From CAVSUZ01 sp963834715 (GTDB taxonomy: Bacteria > Pseudomonadota > Alphaproteobacteria > Acetobacterales > Acetobacteraceae): 64,000 nt of DNA. The stretch is taken from positions 1-64,000 of the forward strand of contig CAWIDE010000014.1 in NCBI GenBank assembly GCA_963834715.1, given 5' to 3'. The stretch's first letter is position 1, and the number at the start of each line of letters is the position of its first letter. Both the position numbers and the translations under genes were made by a program. Below the pieces are notes generated by a model. That model did not search any database. It saw only the letters and a program-made list of their open reading frames with translations, and was not told where the DNA came from. Shown here in pieces: positions 53,737-62,988 of this stretch.

Positions 53737-55496
53737 CTACTTTCCGGCGCAAAATTCGCTGTCCCGGTGGAAGGGCGGTGCGGCTTGAACGAGAACGTTG
53801 GGGTCTGCCCGGAACAGCTCGACAGGTCACCGCAAGGTGCTGCAGTCTTATGGCGTCAGAGGCCGATCAGACCTGCTGCCTGCCGATCGCGTGGCCGATA
53901 TTGATCAAATTGTCGGCAATTACCCCGAGGCCGACCCAGCGCTTCATCCCGTCATCACCGCGATATCGACAACGGTTCAGGCCGTGCCGTCGCTTGCTCA
54001 CGCTGATGCGCCCCTCGCACCCGGTGCGCCATCGCTGCCCGTTGCGGAACCAGCGCTTCTTCTGCTCACGTTTACGGCTCTTGTTGGAGCGATTGGGAAT
54101 GCAGACCCGTTTGACACCTCTGGCGTGCGCTGCGATCTCGTTCTCGGTGGAATAAAAGCCGGCATCGGCGGCGACTAGCCTCGGTATGCGTCCCAGCTTC
54201 GCCTGGTGGGCGGCGATAGCAGGGATTAGCAGATCTGCATCATTGGGTCGCTGAGCATAGACCTCATAGTCGATGACGATCTGATTCTCCGCTTCCTGTA
54301 GTTTCACCAGCTTGCCAAACTCGGTAGGTTTGCTGGCCTTGCCTTTGCGGATCACCTCGGTCGAAGGCTCGAACAAGCTGACGATTTTGTTTTCGCTCCG
54401 GGTGTCACCCAGGAGGATACGCGCCTTGGTCTGGCGCATGACCTGCTGCAGCCGCGGCACCATCGCGTCCAGCGCCTGGCGCTGACCTTCCAGCATGGCT
54501 TGCTGAACCATCCCTTTGCACCGCTTTACGCCCTCGCCGATCTCCGTGGAGAAGCGCTTCGCCTGTCCCACCACCCGACCGGCCACATCCAGCAATTTGC
54601 CGTAGGCCTGCTTCAGGTTGTCCCGACTCGGTGGCACTTTGCCGCGTGCAGCCCGAGCAATCTCCAGCATCCGCAACTTTGCGCTCCGGCTCCGGTCGCG
54701 CAGCTTGGCGCCGACCGCGCCCGTCAGCCGACTGATCTTCTTCATGGTGCGGGTCAGTACGCGGACCCCGTCACCCAACAGGCTGCTGTCGGTGGGGTAG
54801 TGGATATTGCTTTCAACCACCGTGGTATCAACGCGCATTCTTCGCCCCTGTACAACATCTTTGGCGTGAGCGATTTGGATAATTCGTTGGTGGATCTGCG
54901 CGACGACCGCCGGCCCCAGCGCCACGCCCCAGCGGCCCATCGTCTTAGCATCCGGCATCTTGCCGCCACCGACGCGCGTGAAATCGCGGTACACCAGATT
55001 GGCGCGGACTTCACGCTCCAGCTCCTCATAGCTCCAGTTGCGCAGGTGTTTCAGGATCAGCAACCGGACGACTACCTCGGCTGGAAAACCCTGGCGGCCA
55101 CGCCGGCAACTATTGGGGTGACGCTGTGACAGGGCGTGGTAGACCGTCGAGACGATTGCTTCGTCTTCCAGCGCCGCATCGACGTGCTTCATCCAGGTTT
55201 CATATAGATCCTCGACCTCTGCGGCAATCAATCCATCGCCGAAGCTGCGCTGCAGGCGCCTGGTCTTAATCACCTCGCTTGCCTCCGCGGTGAGATGCAC
55301 TCGCCATCGATCAGCTGCGAGGTTTGCATCTCGTCGCCGCGTCGCGCCTAGCAGAAGCACTGATTCGATAGTTGCGTTTTTTATGCTTTTTCAATTCTTT
55401 CATGTCGCCGTTGATTCTGTACGCCCATGCAGCTTGCGGGACGTCAAAGAGGCGCCGTTAGCCCAAAATCACCAGGTATTTTGCGCCGGAAAGTAG
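53737..55496 (-). mobile_element. ISNCY family insertion sequence
   Basis: The two ends match over 23 bp as perfect inverted repeats: CTAGCTACTTTCCGGCGC... at 53733 and its complement ending at 55500. The outermost CTAG is itself palindromic and probably is a 4-bp target duplication (53733-53736 and 55497-55500), leaving a 1760-bp element. It holds one intact transposase and lies just upstream of truB. Confidence 0.88.
53867..55360 (-). CDS. ISNCY family transposase
   Basis: 497 residues. QRSFGDGLIAAEVEDLYETW and GFPAEVVVRLLILKHLRNWS (DUF772-like N-terminal region) are followed by the DDE core: MRVDTTVVESNIHYPTDSSL (first Asp) and LVAADAGFYSTENEIAAHAR (second Asp), then RWRTGCEGRISVSKRRHGL holding the Glu. 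It matches the ISNCY/ISDol1-type transposases. It looks intact, so the element may be active. Confidence 0.88.
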   Translation of the reverse strand: MLLLGATRRRDANLAADRWRVHLTAEASEVIKTRRLQRSFGDGLIAAEVEDLYETWMKHVDAALEDEAIVSTVYHALSQRHPNSCRRGRQGFPAEVVVRLLILKHLRNWSYEELEREVRANLVYRDFTRVGGGKMPDAKTMGRWGVALGPAVVAQIHQRIIQIAHAKDVVQGRRMRVDTTVVESNIHYPTDSSLLGDGVRVLTRTMKKISRLTGAVGAKLRDRSRSAKLRMLEIARAARGKVPPSRDNLKQAYGKLLDVAGRVVGQAKRFSTEIGEGVKRCKGMVQQAMLEGQRQALDAMVPRLQQVMRQTKARILLGDTRSENKIVSLFEPSTEVIRKGKASKPTEFGKLVKLQEAENQIVIDYEVYAQRPNDADLLIPAIAAHQAKLGRIPRLVAADAGFYSTENEIAAHARGVKRVCIPNRSNKSRKREQKKRWFRNGQRWRTGCEGRISVSKRRHGLNRCRYRGDDGMKRWVGLGVIADNLINIGHAIGRQQV

Positions 55497-55727
55497 CTAG
55501 CCCCGGAATGGGTTGATGTGGTAGAACGTTGCGTGAACACAGAGCTCGTACCGATGGAGGCGCTGCAGTCGGCGATGCCGGAGCCGGAGATGATCTCCGA
55601 GCGGCTTGGGACTGAGCTCCGGGCGAATGGCCAGGGCTGGGCCCGATTGACGGCGTCGGGCCATAGGTTTCGGCGTCTCTGCTTGGCTACGGCTCCCGAG
55701 GGCCGGCCGGAGCGGGGGTGATTTTGG

Positions 55728-55892
55728 CAGTGTACAAAAGCCGCGTTCTTGCGACGCAACAAAGGTACAAAATCCGGTTTTGTGCGTTGCGGAAAGAGTA
55801 CGAAACCGGGAGTTTTGCAGTGCAGCAAACGTACAAAACCGCCGTTTGTGCGATGCGAAAGTGTACAAAACGGAGCTTCGTTGCGGAATCGG
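55728..55892. repeat. Array B: five degenerate repeats with GTACAAAAC core at 33-bp spacing
   Basis: GTACAAAA occurs at 55732, 55765, 55831 and 55863, and GTACGAAA at 55798, giving spacings of 33, 33, 33 and 32. The rest of each unit is related but degenerate, with GTTTTG..GC..TGCG recurring. All frames stay open because the period is a multiple of three. The array lies 230 bases from the ISNCY end. The flanking stretches 55501-55727 and 55893-56048 hold no recognised gene. Confidence 0.8.
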
Positions 55893-56048
55893 TTCCGACG
55901 CGGGCAAGCTATGTGAGTCGAATCTGACTCCTGCCACAGTAGCCCGGCCTCGATAAGCTGCAGATAAACTGGAGTTGTGTGACGCCAATCCAGCATGATA
56001 ATTGTTGCATAAGCTGGCTTGGGGTTAGGCAGGGTCGGTTGGGGCCGG

Positions 56049-56528
56049 ATGAACTATCTGCTTAAGACGCTTGGGGATGAGCGATTCCAACAACTTTGCC
56101 AAGCGATCCTGGTATGCTCGTATCCTGAGGTGCAGTGCCTGCCAGTCGGCCAGCGCGATGGCGGACGGGACGCCTACCAGAGGCGCACCAAGCGGCGTGA
56201 CAAATTCATTGTTTCCCAGGCCAAGTTCGTACGAGATCCGTCAACGCGCGAAGCCCGTGATTTCGTCCAAGAAGTTATCAAGTCCGAAAAAACTAAAGTT
56301 GACCGCTTGATCGCTCGAGCTGCGACCGCGTACTACCTTCTGACCAACGTTCCTGGGACGAGCCACCCCAACTCTGGATGCCTTTTTCTTGTAAGCGACG
56401 CTGAGGCGGTTCTAGCAGCCCAGGCTGGTAAGGAGTCTACCCCCGTTGGCGGATCGCCGAGCGGGATCAATGGTTTACGGATCAATGAGGTCGATGGCCA
56501 CCGTGGATGTCGCGCGTTGGCGGAGTGA
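56049..56528 (+). CDS. Truncated restriction-nuclease-like protein (probable N-terminus of a large NTPase)
   Basis: From ATG at 56049: MNYLLKTLGDERFQQLCQAI and LPVGQRDGGRDAYQRR, then KFIVSQAKFVRDP. The Asp of GGRDAY and the QAK motif fit a PD-(D/E)xK nuclease. AYYLLTNVPGTSHPNSG resembles the point where long proteins of this kind continue into a P-loop NTPase. Here family-like sequence ends at about residue 112 and a short unrelated tail follows to 56528. Large relatives are found in phage-defence regions. This is probably a remnant, not a working gene. Confidence 0.6.
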   Translation: MNYLLKTLGDERFQQLCQAILVCSYPEVQCLPVGQRDGGRDAYQRRTKRRDKFIVSQAKFVRDPSTREARDFVQEVIKSEKTKVDRLIARAATAYYLLTNVPGTSHPNSGCLFLVSDAEAVLAAQAGKESTPVGGSPSGINGLRINEVDGHRGCRALAE

Positions 56529-56651
56529 TGTGTGTGGCGGGTGCGGGTCAACTGTTACGATCGAAGGCTGGCACGCCCGTGCTGGTTCTATTCGTGGGTC
56601 GCGAGAGCTTTATGTCTCGTAGTCAATTCTACGGCGGGGCGGAACCCAAAA

Positions 56652-56966
56652 ATGGAAATCGTGGCGACTAATACTCTTGAGGCTGTCCGGGTGCAATTGG
56701 CGGCGGAGGAAGCTGAACTCCGGCGCCGTGGCGTGCGTCATCTTGCAGTCTTCGGTTCGGTGGCGCGAGGCAACGATCAGCCCGATAGCGATGTGGATGT
56801 AGCCGTGGAAGTTGACCCGGGCCGCTCGTTCTCGCTAATCCGCATGGAGGAGACGCGGCAATTTCTGGAAGATGCTCTGCGCCGCCCGGTCGACCTAGGC
56901 GAGATCGATAGTTTTCGTCCTCAGGTGCGAGCCGCTTTCGAGCGGGAGAAGGTGGCGATCTTCTGA
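56652..56966 (+). CDS. MNT-type nucleotidyltransferase antitoxin, second copy
   Basis: 104 residues from ATG at 56652 (MEIVATNTLEAVRVQLAAEE). Motif HLAVFGSVARGNDQPDSDVD with the paired Asp, then RRPVDLGEIDSFRP with the third acidic residue. It belongs to the same family as the protein at 45316 but is not a recent duplicate. Its stop overlaps the next start (TGATG). The partner toxin downstream is truncated, so this may be an orphan antitoxin. Confidence 0.85.
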   Translation: MEIVATNTLEAVRVQLAAEEAELRRRGVRHLAVFGSVARGNDQPDSDVDVAVEVDPGRSFSLIRMEETRQFLEDALRRPVDLGEIDSFRPQVRAAFEREKVAIF

Positions 56967-57118
56967 TGGCGCGTCGCGATAAGGAATGGCTAGCGGACAT
57001 ACTGTCCGCCATTGCAGACATTCGACGCGCTCGAGGCGGCATTGAGGGAGGCAGAGTGACGCCAGGGCGGCCGAGTCGTTGCCTTCATAAAATATCTGGG
57101 AAAACGTCCCCAAAATAG
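56966..57118 (+). pseudogene. Truncated HepT-like toxin
   Basis: 50 residues. The beginning MARRDKEWLADILSAIADIR fits the first helix of HepT/DUF86 toxins. The sequence then runs into a basic tail and stops, with no RNase motif. Full-length partners are about 110-120 residues. Loss of the toxin while the antitoxin remains is a common end state of these pairs. Confidence 0.6.
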
Positions 57119-57280
57119 GGCACTGAAGCAACTCGGGTCTCGCGGCCATTAGCTTAGGGCTTGGGCCCATGTGGGCGGTTTCGTGAGTGCCGCGGCATTG
57201 CTTGGCCCGGTAACCGATGAGTTCGACGCTGACGGTGCCGATTGGCGGCTCAAGGCCGAATCTCCGCCGGCGGCTCGCCA

Positions 57281-57308
57281 TTGGCGTCCTGGACGAATGT
57301 GCTAAACT
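57281..57308 (+). promoter_or_regulatory. Candidate sigma-70-like promoter of the second sugar ABC operon
   Basis: TTGGCG at 57281 and TAAACT at 57303 are separated by 16 bases, about 75 bases upstream of the first gene. The assignment rests only on consensus similarity. Confidence 0.3.
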
Positions 57309-57383
57309 GTCTCGTGTATCGATCGAGCCGGCCGCACGATCCCTATTCGGAAGGCCGATAAGGTTGGGGGGAGCGGAGCAGAA

Positions 57384-58409
57384 ATGGGAGGGAAGGTTAC
57401 CGCTGGCTTGCTTGCTGTGCTGACGCTCGTGGGACCGCCGTCCCATGCCGCGGCACGAAAATACGCGATCGGCGTGTCCAACACGCTCATGGGTAATGGC
57501 TGGCGGGAGGAGATGATCTGCTCGATCAAGGCTCAGTCCGTGGCCTCGGGCGAAGTGTCGCGGCTGGTCATTGCCAATCGCAATGGGGGGCCGTCCGAGC
57601 AAATCACAGATCTCCGCAATCTCATTTCGGCTGGCGTCGATGCGATTGTGCTTAATCCATCAAGCCGAGACGCGCTCAACCCTGTTCTTGAACAGGCGAT
57701 CAGGCGCGGCATCGTGGTCGTTGCCGTGGACCAGGCGGTCTCCGCCCAGGGCGCCTATGTGCTTTCGAACGACCAGATATCCTATGGCCGCCTTGGCGCC
57801 GAGTGGTTGTTCAGCGACCTGAATGGCCGCGGCGAGGTGGTGGAGATGCGTGGCATTGATGGCGTGCCGGCCGACTCGGACCGGCATGAAGGGTTTGAGG
57901 CAGCACTTGCCAAATATAAGGGCATCAAGGTGGTGGCGACTACTTTCACTGGTTGGGCGCTGAACACCGCGGCAACGCAAATCAAAGAGCTGCTTGCTTC
58001 CGGCAAGACGATCGACGGCATCTGGACCTCTGGGATCGATGCGGTGGTTCCGGACGCCTACGAGGCCGCCCACAAGCCGTTGGTGCCCGTGGTTGGCGCT
58101 GATAATAACGCGTTTATAGGTCAGCTCATTGATTGGAAGTCGCGGGGCCTTGTTGGCGCAGCCGTAACCAACCCCGCATCGGTTGGCGGTGCAGGGTTGG
58201 CGCTCGCGCTCGACGTGTTGGACCACAAGCAAGAGCCGCATGTGATAAAATTGACGCCCGAGGTATGGTCGAACACGACAGACGAGGGGATCGCCAAGCT
58301 CAAAGCCGCGTACGACCCGAAGCTCGATCCTTATTACAGCGTTGATACGACAATACAACCGTGGACGACCTACTCCCGCGCGCAGCTACTGGCCTGCAAG
58401 GGACCCTGA
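57384..58409 (+). CDS. Sugar ABC transporter periplasmic binding protein (Peripla_BP_4)
   Basis: 341 residues. Signal peptide KVTAGLLAVLTLVGPPSHA ends near residue 23. The mature part has YAIGVSNTLMGNGWREEMIC, VDAIVLNPSSRDALNPVLEQ, GIVVVAVDQAV and VPVVGADNNAFIGQLIDWKS, typical of ribose-type receptors. It is the first gene of a five-gene operon. Its 3' end overlaps the ATPase gene by 49 bases if the GTG at 58361 is the true start. The ligand may be a sugar or polyol such as inositol, given the dehydrogenase at the operon's end. Confidence 0.9.
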   Translation: MGGKVTAGLLAVLTLVGPPSHAAARKYAIGVSNTLMGNGWREEMICSIKAQSVASGEVSRLVIANRNGGPSEQITDLRNLISAGVDAIVLNPSSRDALNPVLEQAIRRGIVVVAVDQAVSAQGAYVLSNDQISYGRLGAEWLFSDLNGRGEVVEMRGIDGVPADSDRHEGFEAALAKYKGIKVVATTFTGWALNTAATQIKELLASGKTIDGIWTSGIDAVVPDAYEAAHKPLVPVVGADNNAFIGQLIDWKSRGLVGAAVTNPASVGGAGLALALDVLDHKQEPHVIKLTPEVWSNTTDEGIAKLKAAYDPKLDPYYSVDTTIQPWTTYSRAQLLACKGP

Positions 58410-59871
58410 TAGCCGGGCCTCTCCTGGAAGTCCGCGGCATCGCAAAGCGCTTCGGTGCCGTCGTCGCTTTGCAGGATGCCTCGCTTGAGGTGCAGCCGGG
58501 CGAAGTTCATGCGCTGATGGGGGCTAACGGCGCTGGAAAGAGCACGTTGGTCAAAGCGCTGACCGGGGCGTTCCGTCCGGACGCCGGTAGTATTCGCCTG
58601 CGCGGGGAAGAGCGTGGTTTGCATTCGCCCGCGGCGGCCCGCGCGGCCGGCGTGGTTTCGGTTTATCAGGACCCCGCCCTCGTGCCTGACCTCACGATCA
58701 CACAGAACCTTCGCCTTTCCCGCATCGCGCGGGAGGCGGTGCAGCCCTGGCTGGAACGGCTTGGCTGTACGGAACTGAATGTCGATGCGCCGGTGCGCAC
58801 TCTGCCGCTGCCGATGTTGCGACTAGTCGATCTGGCACGGGCTTTGGCAGCACGGCCCGAGGTACTGGTGCTTGACGAGATCACCGCGGCGCTGCCAGCC
58901 GATCTTGCCGAACGGGTGTTCGACGTGGTGCGGACATGGCGCGGGCGCGGCCATGCCGTAATATTCATTTCACACCGGCTGGCTGAGATCGCGGCACTTG
59001 CCGACCGGGCGACGGTCCTGCGGAACGGGCGTACAGTCGGGGTCGTTGCACCCGCGCAAGGCAGCGAGGAGCGCATTCTGTCTCTGATGCTCGGATCTAC
59101 GGTGGTTGCGACCGCAGAGGCCGGGCCAGCCCCGGCAGTTCGCCGGAGAGTTCCCCGGTACTCGAGGTGCGCAAGCTCTCGGCCGGAGTGCTTCGCGACG
59201 TCAGTTTCGCTATTGCTCCGGGCGAGGTGGTCGGCATCACGGCGCTGGAAGGCCAGGGTCAGGAGATGCTGTTCACGTGCCTGAGCGGTCAGCGCCGGCC
59301 GGAGAGCGGCAGCATCATTCTCGACGGTGTGGCGCGGCATTTTTCCCACCCGGCCGATGCGATAGAGGCGGGAATAGTGCTGGTGCCTGCGGACCGCCTG
59401 GCAGCATTGCTGCCGCAACGATCAGTTCACGAGAACGTCGCGCTTCCTTTCTCCCGGCGATTGAGAGCCTGGGGACTACGCCACCTCGGCGCGGAACGTA
59501 GGCGCGTAGCGGACGTTGTGCAGCGGCTGGCAATCGACACACGCGCCGCTTCAGAGGTACGGCGTCTTTCCGGAGGAAACCAGCAGAAGGTGGTCATCGG
59601 CCGCTGCCTTGCCGGTGGCTTTCGGGTGCTGCTTTGTTTCGATCCGACGCGGGGGATCGATATCGGCACCAAGCGGCAGATCTACGCGTTGTTGCGCGAA
59701 ATCGCCGGCGGGGGTGCGGCCGTCCTCTTGTTTACCTCGGAACTGCCGGAGATCGCGCTGACATGCTCCCGCGCGCTGGTACTGTTCGGGGGACGGCTCT
59801 CTGGAGAGATGGCCGCGGAAACCGCGGACGAGGCGACGCTGCTGCGCGCCGCGCACGGGTTCGCAGCATGA
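58361..59871 (+). pseudogene. Sugar ABC transporter ATP-binding protein with two ATPase domains, frameshifted between them
   Basis: First ATPase domain: GANGAGKSTLVKALTGAF, VYQDPALVPDLTI, LVLDEITAALPADL, FISHRLAEIAALAD; its signature LSGG is replaced by LPLPMLR. Second domain: ITALEGQGQEMLFTCLSGQR (degenerate Walker A, as usual in this family), LSGGNQQKVVIGRCL and LLCFDPTRGIDIGTK. The CCCC run at 59130-59133 needs one more C to join GPAPGSSPESSP to VLEVRKLSAGVLRDVSF. Both halves are otherwise intact, at normal RbsA/MglA-type length. It overlaps the first permease gene (ATGA). Confidence 0.87.
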
Positions 59872-60827
59872 AACGCCGGCACCTGCTCTCGCGACACAAA
59901 GCGAGCCTGGCAATGCCCGGAGTGCTGGTACTCGCGATCTTATTGACCATGGCGATTCATCCGCGGTTCGGAGCGTTCGATATCCAGTCGCTTGCAATGG
60001 GAGCGCTGCCGCTCGCCTTCGCCGCGGCGGCACAGACGGTGGTTGTGCTTGCCGCAGGGATCGATCTGTCCGTTGGTTCGATGATCTCGCTGGCCAACGT
60101 GCTGTCTGCGCGGATGATGATGCATGCTGATTGGGAGCAGTCGTTGCTGATCGCGCTACTCGTCCTTGTGGTAGCAGCGTTTGTGGGCGCGCTTAATGGC
60201 GTCGTCGTGGTGCTCTCGCGGGTGCCGGATGTCGTGGTAACGCTTGCCACCGGCTTTATCTGGGGCGGTGTCGCGCTGCTGATCCTGGAAAAACCCGGCG
60301 GTGGCGCGCCGGAGGCGTTTCAGAATCTCGCGCAAGGCAGTTTCCCGACCGATTGGGTCCCGAACGCTCTGTTGTTGCTGATCGGGGCGCTCGTGGTCGT
60401 CTGGGCACCTGTTCAGTATTCGCGGCTCGGCCTGATGATTCGGGCGGTGGGCAGCGATCCGGTGGCTGCATTCCGCAGCGGCATCACCATCGCGCCGGTG
60501 CGGATCGCCGCCTATGCGACGGGCGGGTTGTTTTGTGGCCTTGGCGGCCTCGCGCTGACGATGACAACTGGGATCGGTTCGCCATTGGCCGGCGCCTATT
60601 ACACGTTAAGCGGCCTGGCGGCGGTGGTTATTGGCGGGGTGCGCCTTAGTGGCGGACGAGGCGGTATTCTGGGGCCGGTCATTGCCGCTTATCTGCTCAC
60701 CCTAATCCCGACCGATCTGATCTTTCTGGCGATCAACCCGAATTATGGGCAAGTGATCCAGGGCACGCTTATCGTGCTGGTGGTGATGGCAGGCGGACTT
60801 ATTACGGCGCTGCGGGAGGCGGGTTAA
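59868..60827 (+). CDS. Sugar ABC transporter permease 1 (CUT2 family)
   Basis: 319 residues, about nine hydrophobic helices. AAAAQTVVVLAAGIDLSVGS, VPDVVVTLATGFIWGGVALL and GLAAVVIGGVRLSGGRGGI are CUT2 permease signatures. The ATG overlaps the ATPase stop, and the stop overlaps permease 2 by one base (TAATG). Two different permease genes suggest a heterodimeric channel, unlike the first sugar transporter in this window. Confidence 0.9.
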   Translation: MKRRHLLSRHKASLAMPGVLVLAILLTMAIHPRFGAFDIQSLAMGALPLAFAAAAQTVVVLAAGIDLSVGSMISLANVLSARMMMHADWEQSLLIALLVLVVAAFVGALNGVVVVLSRVPDVVVTLATGFIWGGVALLILEKPGGGAPEAFQNLAQGSFPTDWVPNALLLLIGALVVVWAPVQYSRLGLMIRAVGSDPVAAFRSGITIAPVRIAAYATGGLFCGLGGLALTMTTGIGSPLAGAYYTLSGLAAVVIGGVRLSGGRGGILGPVIAAYLLTLIPTDLIFLAINPNYGQVIQGTLIVLVVMAGGLITALREAG

Positions 60828-61816
60828 TGGCGTCCGGCAATGCCGCCGTGCTGCGCACCAGGAGCGAACTGTTTGGCCGGCTGATTGCGCTGCTACGTGG
60901 ACATACATTGCCGCCGCTGGTCCTGTTGCTGCTTGCCCTGTGCGCCGGGGTTGAGATTGTGCGTCCGGGAACGGTGACCCCGACCTGGGTGTCCAACACC
61001 GTGCTTTTTGCGGTGCCACTCGGCATTCTTGGGGCGAGCCAGACAATCGTGCTTCTCACTGGCGGGATTGACTTGTCAGTTTCTCTCGTCGCAACCGCCG
61101 CCGCCTTTCTGCTGGCGAGCAACGCGGTGCTCGGAACGCCGACTGCGGTGCTGATTGCACTTTCCGCCGCGCTGGTCGTTGGTCTGCTCAATGGCATCGG
61201 TGTGGGGTTGCTGCGGGTGCAGCCGCTGGTCATGACACTTGGCACCGCCCTCATGGGCTTGGGTGCGATGACTATTTACAGCCAACTGGTGATTGCGGTG
61301 CACCCGGAGGTGCCCGCCTCGATCCGGTTTTTGGGCAGCGGCAAGCTGCCTGGCAGCTTGCCCGCGGACCTGATGGTCTGGCTGCCCCTTTCGCTCATTC
61401 TTATTCTTGGGCTGCGCTTTACCGGTTTCGGCCGGCTGCTGTTTGCCGTCGGCAGCAATGCAGGTGCATGCCACTTGGCCGGTGTGAGGGTGTGGCGGGT
61501 ATTGCTTGCCGGCTATGTGCTGGCGTCATTGCTGGCGGCGATCGCGGGCCTGGTGTTGGTGGGGAGCACGAACGCGGCCGATCTCGGCCTGGCGGATGCG
61601 CTGCTGCTTCCCTCGGCCGCGGCCGCCATCATCGGTGGCAACTCGATTTTCGGGGGTAGCGGTGGTTACGGCGGGACGATCGTCGGGACGCTGATACTGA
61701 CGGTGCTGAATAGCTTGCTAACGTTGCTTGATATGGTGGAACCGGTGAAGCAGATCCTATACGGCGCAATTATCCTGCTCTTGGCTGCTCTCTACAGCCG
61801 CATAGCTGAACAATGA
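60827..61816 (+). CDS. Sugar ABC transporter permease 2 (CUT2 family)
   Basis: 329 residues. GASQTIVLLTGGIDLSVSLV, VQPLVMTLGTALMGLGAMTI and AAAIIGGNSIFGGSGGYGG mirror the permease 1 motifs. Its stop overlaps the dehydrogenase start (ATGA), so transport and oxidation are translationally coupled. Confidence 0.9.
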   Translation: MASGNAAVLRTRSELFGRLIALLRGHTLPPLVLLLLALCAGVEIVRPGTVTPTWVSNTVLFAVPLGILGASQTIVLLTGGIDLSVSLVATAAAFLLASNAVLGTPTAVLIALSAALVVGLLNGIGVGLLRVQPLVMTLGTALMGLGAMTIYSQLVIAVHPEVPASIRFLGSGKLPGSLPADLMVWLPLSLILILGLRFTGFGRLLFAVGSNAGACHLAGVRVWRVLLAGYVLASLLAAIAGLVLVGSTNAADLGLADALLLPSAAAAIIGGNSIFGGSGGYGGTIVGTLILTVLNSLLTLLDMVEPVKQILYGAIILLLAALYSRIAEQ

Positions 61817-62898
61817 GCAAAGCTCTGCGGGTTCTCGTCGTCGGGCTTGGCAATATGGGCCTCTCTCACGCCCAAGCTTATGATGCTATCGAAGGCTTTG
61901 AGCTTGCTGGATTGTGCGCGCGCGGTATCGCCGGGCGCAGGGATCTGCCACCTGCATGGGCAGGCATTCCACGGTTTTCCTCCTACGAGGAGGGGTTATC
62001 CGGCTGCCGGCCTGACGTCGTTTCAATCAATACCTGGCCGGAGACGCATGCCCGTTTTGCAATGCAGGCGATCGAAGCGGGTGCCCATGTGTTTGTCGAG
62101 AAGCCGCTGGCGGAGACCGTAGCGGCGGCACAGGAGGTGGCCGATGCGGCACGCCGGGCCGGTCGCAAGGTCATGGTCGGATACATTCTGCGCCACCACC
62201 CGGCGTGGCAGCGCTTCATTGCTTGCGCACGGGGGCTGGGGCGGCCCCTGGTGATGCGTATGAACCTGAACCAACAGTCGGCCGGCCCAGCCTGGGAGGT
62301 GCATCGCCGGCTGTTGCATTCGCTCTCGCCCATCGTGGATTGTGGAGTCCACTACCTGGACGTGATGTGTCAGATTGTCGGGACCAAGCCGACCCGGGTG
62401 CACGGCATCATGGCCCGGCTTGCGCAGTCCAATGCCGCAGAACAACCGAATTATGGCCACCTCCACGTGGTTTTCGCCGACGGATCGGTCGGCTGGTACG
62501 AGGCCGGATGGGGACCGATGATGAGTGAGACGGCTTTCTTTGTGAAAGACGTGATCGGTCCACGTGGCGCCGTGAGTTTGATCGCACGCGCTGAGGCGGG
62601 GCGCGGACACGGCCCGACGATTTCTTCCGATATTGACTTTCACACCCGCACCGATTGCCTGTTGATCCACCATGCGGAACTGAACGCGGAAGGCGGCTTC
62701 CTACATGCCGACGAGATTTTGGACATTGAGGATGACCCCGGACACCAGGGCCTGTGTCGCCGTGAGCAGGAGTTCTTCTTGCGGGTAATTCGGGAGGCTC
62801 TTGATCTGTCGGATCACATGGCGGATGCGATCAGCAGCCTGAGTGTCGCCCTCGCCGCGGATCGCAGCGCGCGCGAGGGACGAGCGATCGATCTCTGA
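61813..62898 (+). CDS. Gfo/Idh/MocA family dehydrogenase
   Basis: 361 residues. Rossmann motif VLVVGLGNMGLSHAQAYDAI, catalytic-region motif VFVEKPLAETVAAAQEV, and a C-terminal substrate domain with IVDCGVHYLDVMCQIVGTKP (His of the DxxxHxxD-type motif in GVHYLD). It oxidises a sugar or polyol with NAD(P), for example inositol or a glucoside. It ends the second sugar operon and overlaps permease 2, so the imported compound is its likely substrate. It looks intact. Confidence 0.9.
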   Translation: MSKALRVLVVGLGNMGLSHAQAYDAIEGFELAGLCARGIAGRRDLPPAWAGIPRFSSYEEGLSGCRPDVVSINTWPETHARFAMQAIEAGAHVFVEKPLAETVAAAQEVADAARRAGRKVMVGYILRHHPAWQRFIACARGLGRPLVMRMNLNQQSAGPAWEVHRRLLHSLSPIVDCGVHYLDVMCQIVGTKPTRVHGIMARLAQSNAAEQPNYGHLHVVFADGSVGWYEAGWGPMMSETAFFVKDVIGPRGAVSLIARAEAGRGHGPTISSDIDFHTRTDCLLIHHAELNAEGGFLHADEILDIEDDPGHQGLCRREQEFFLRVIREALDLSDHMADAISSLSVALAADRSAREGRAIDL

Positions 62899-62988
62899 CC
62901 GGGAGCGTGGCAACCGACCCACGTGCCGCTATTCCATTTTGCAAATCTGCGCCACAGTCCGGGTCAATGGCGTGAGGGGAGGATCCGG

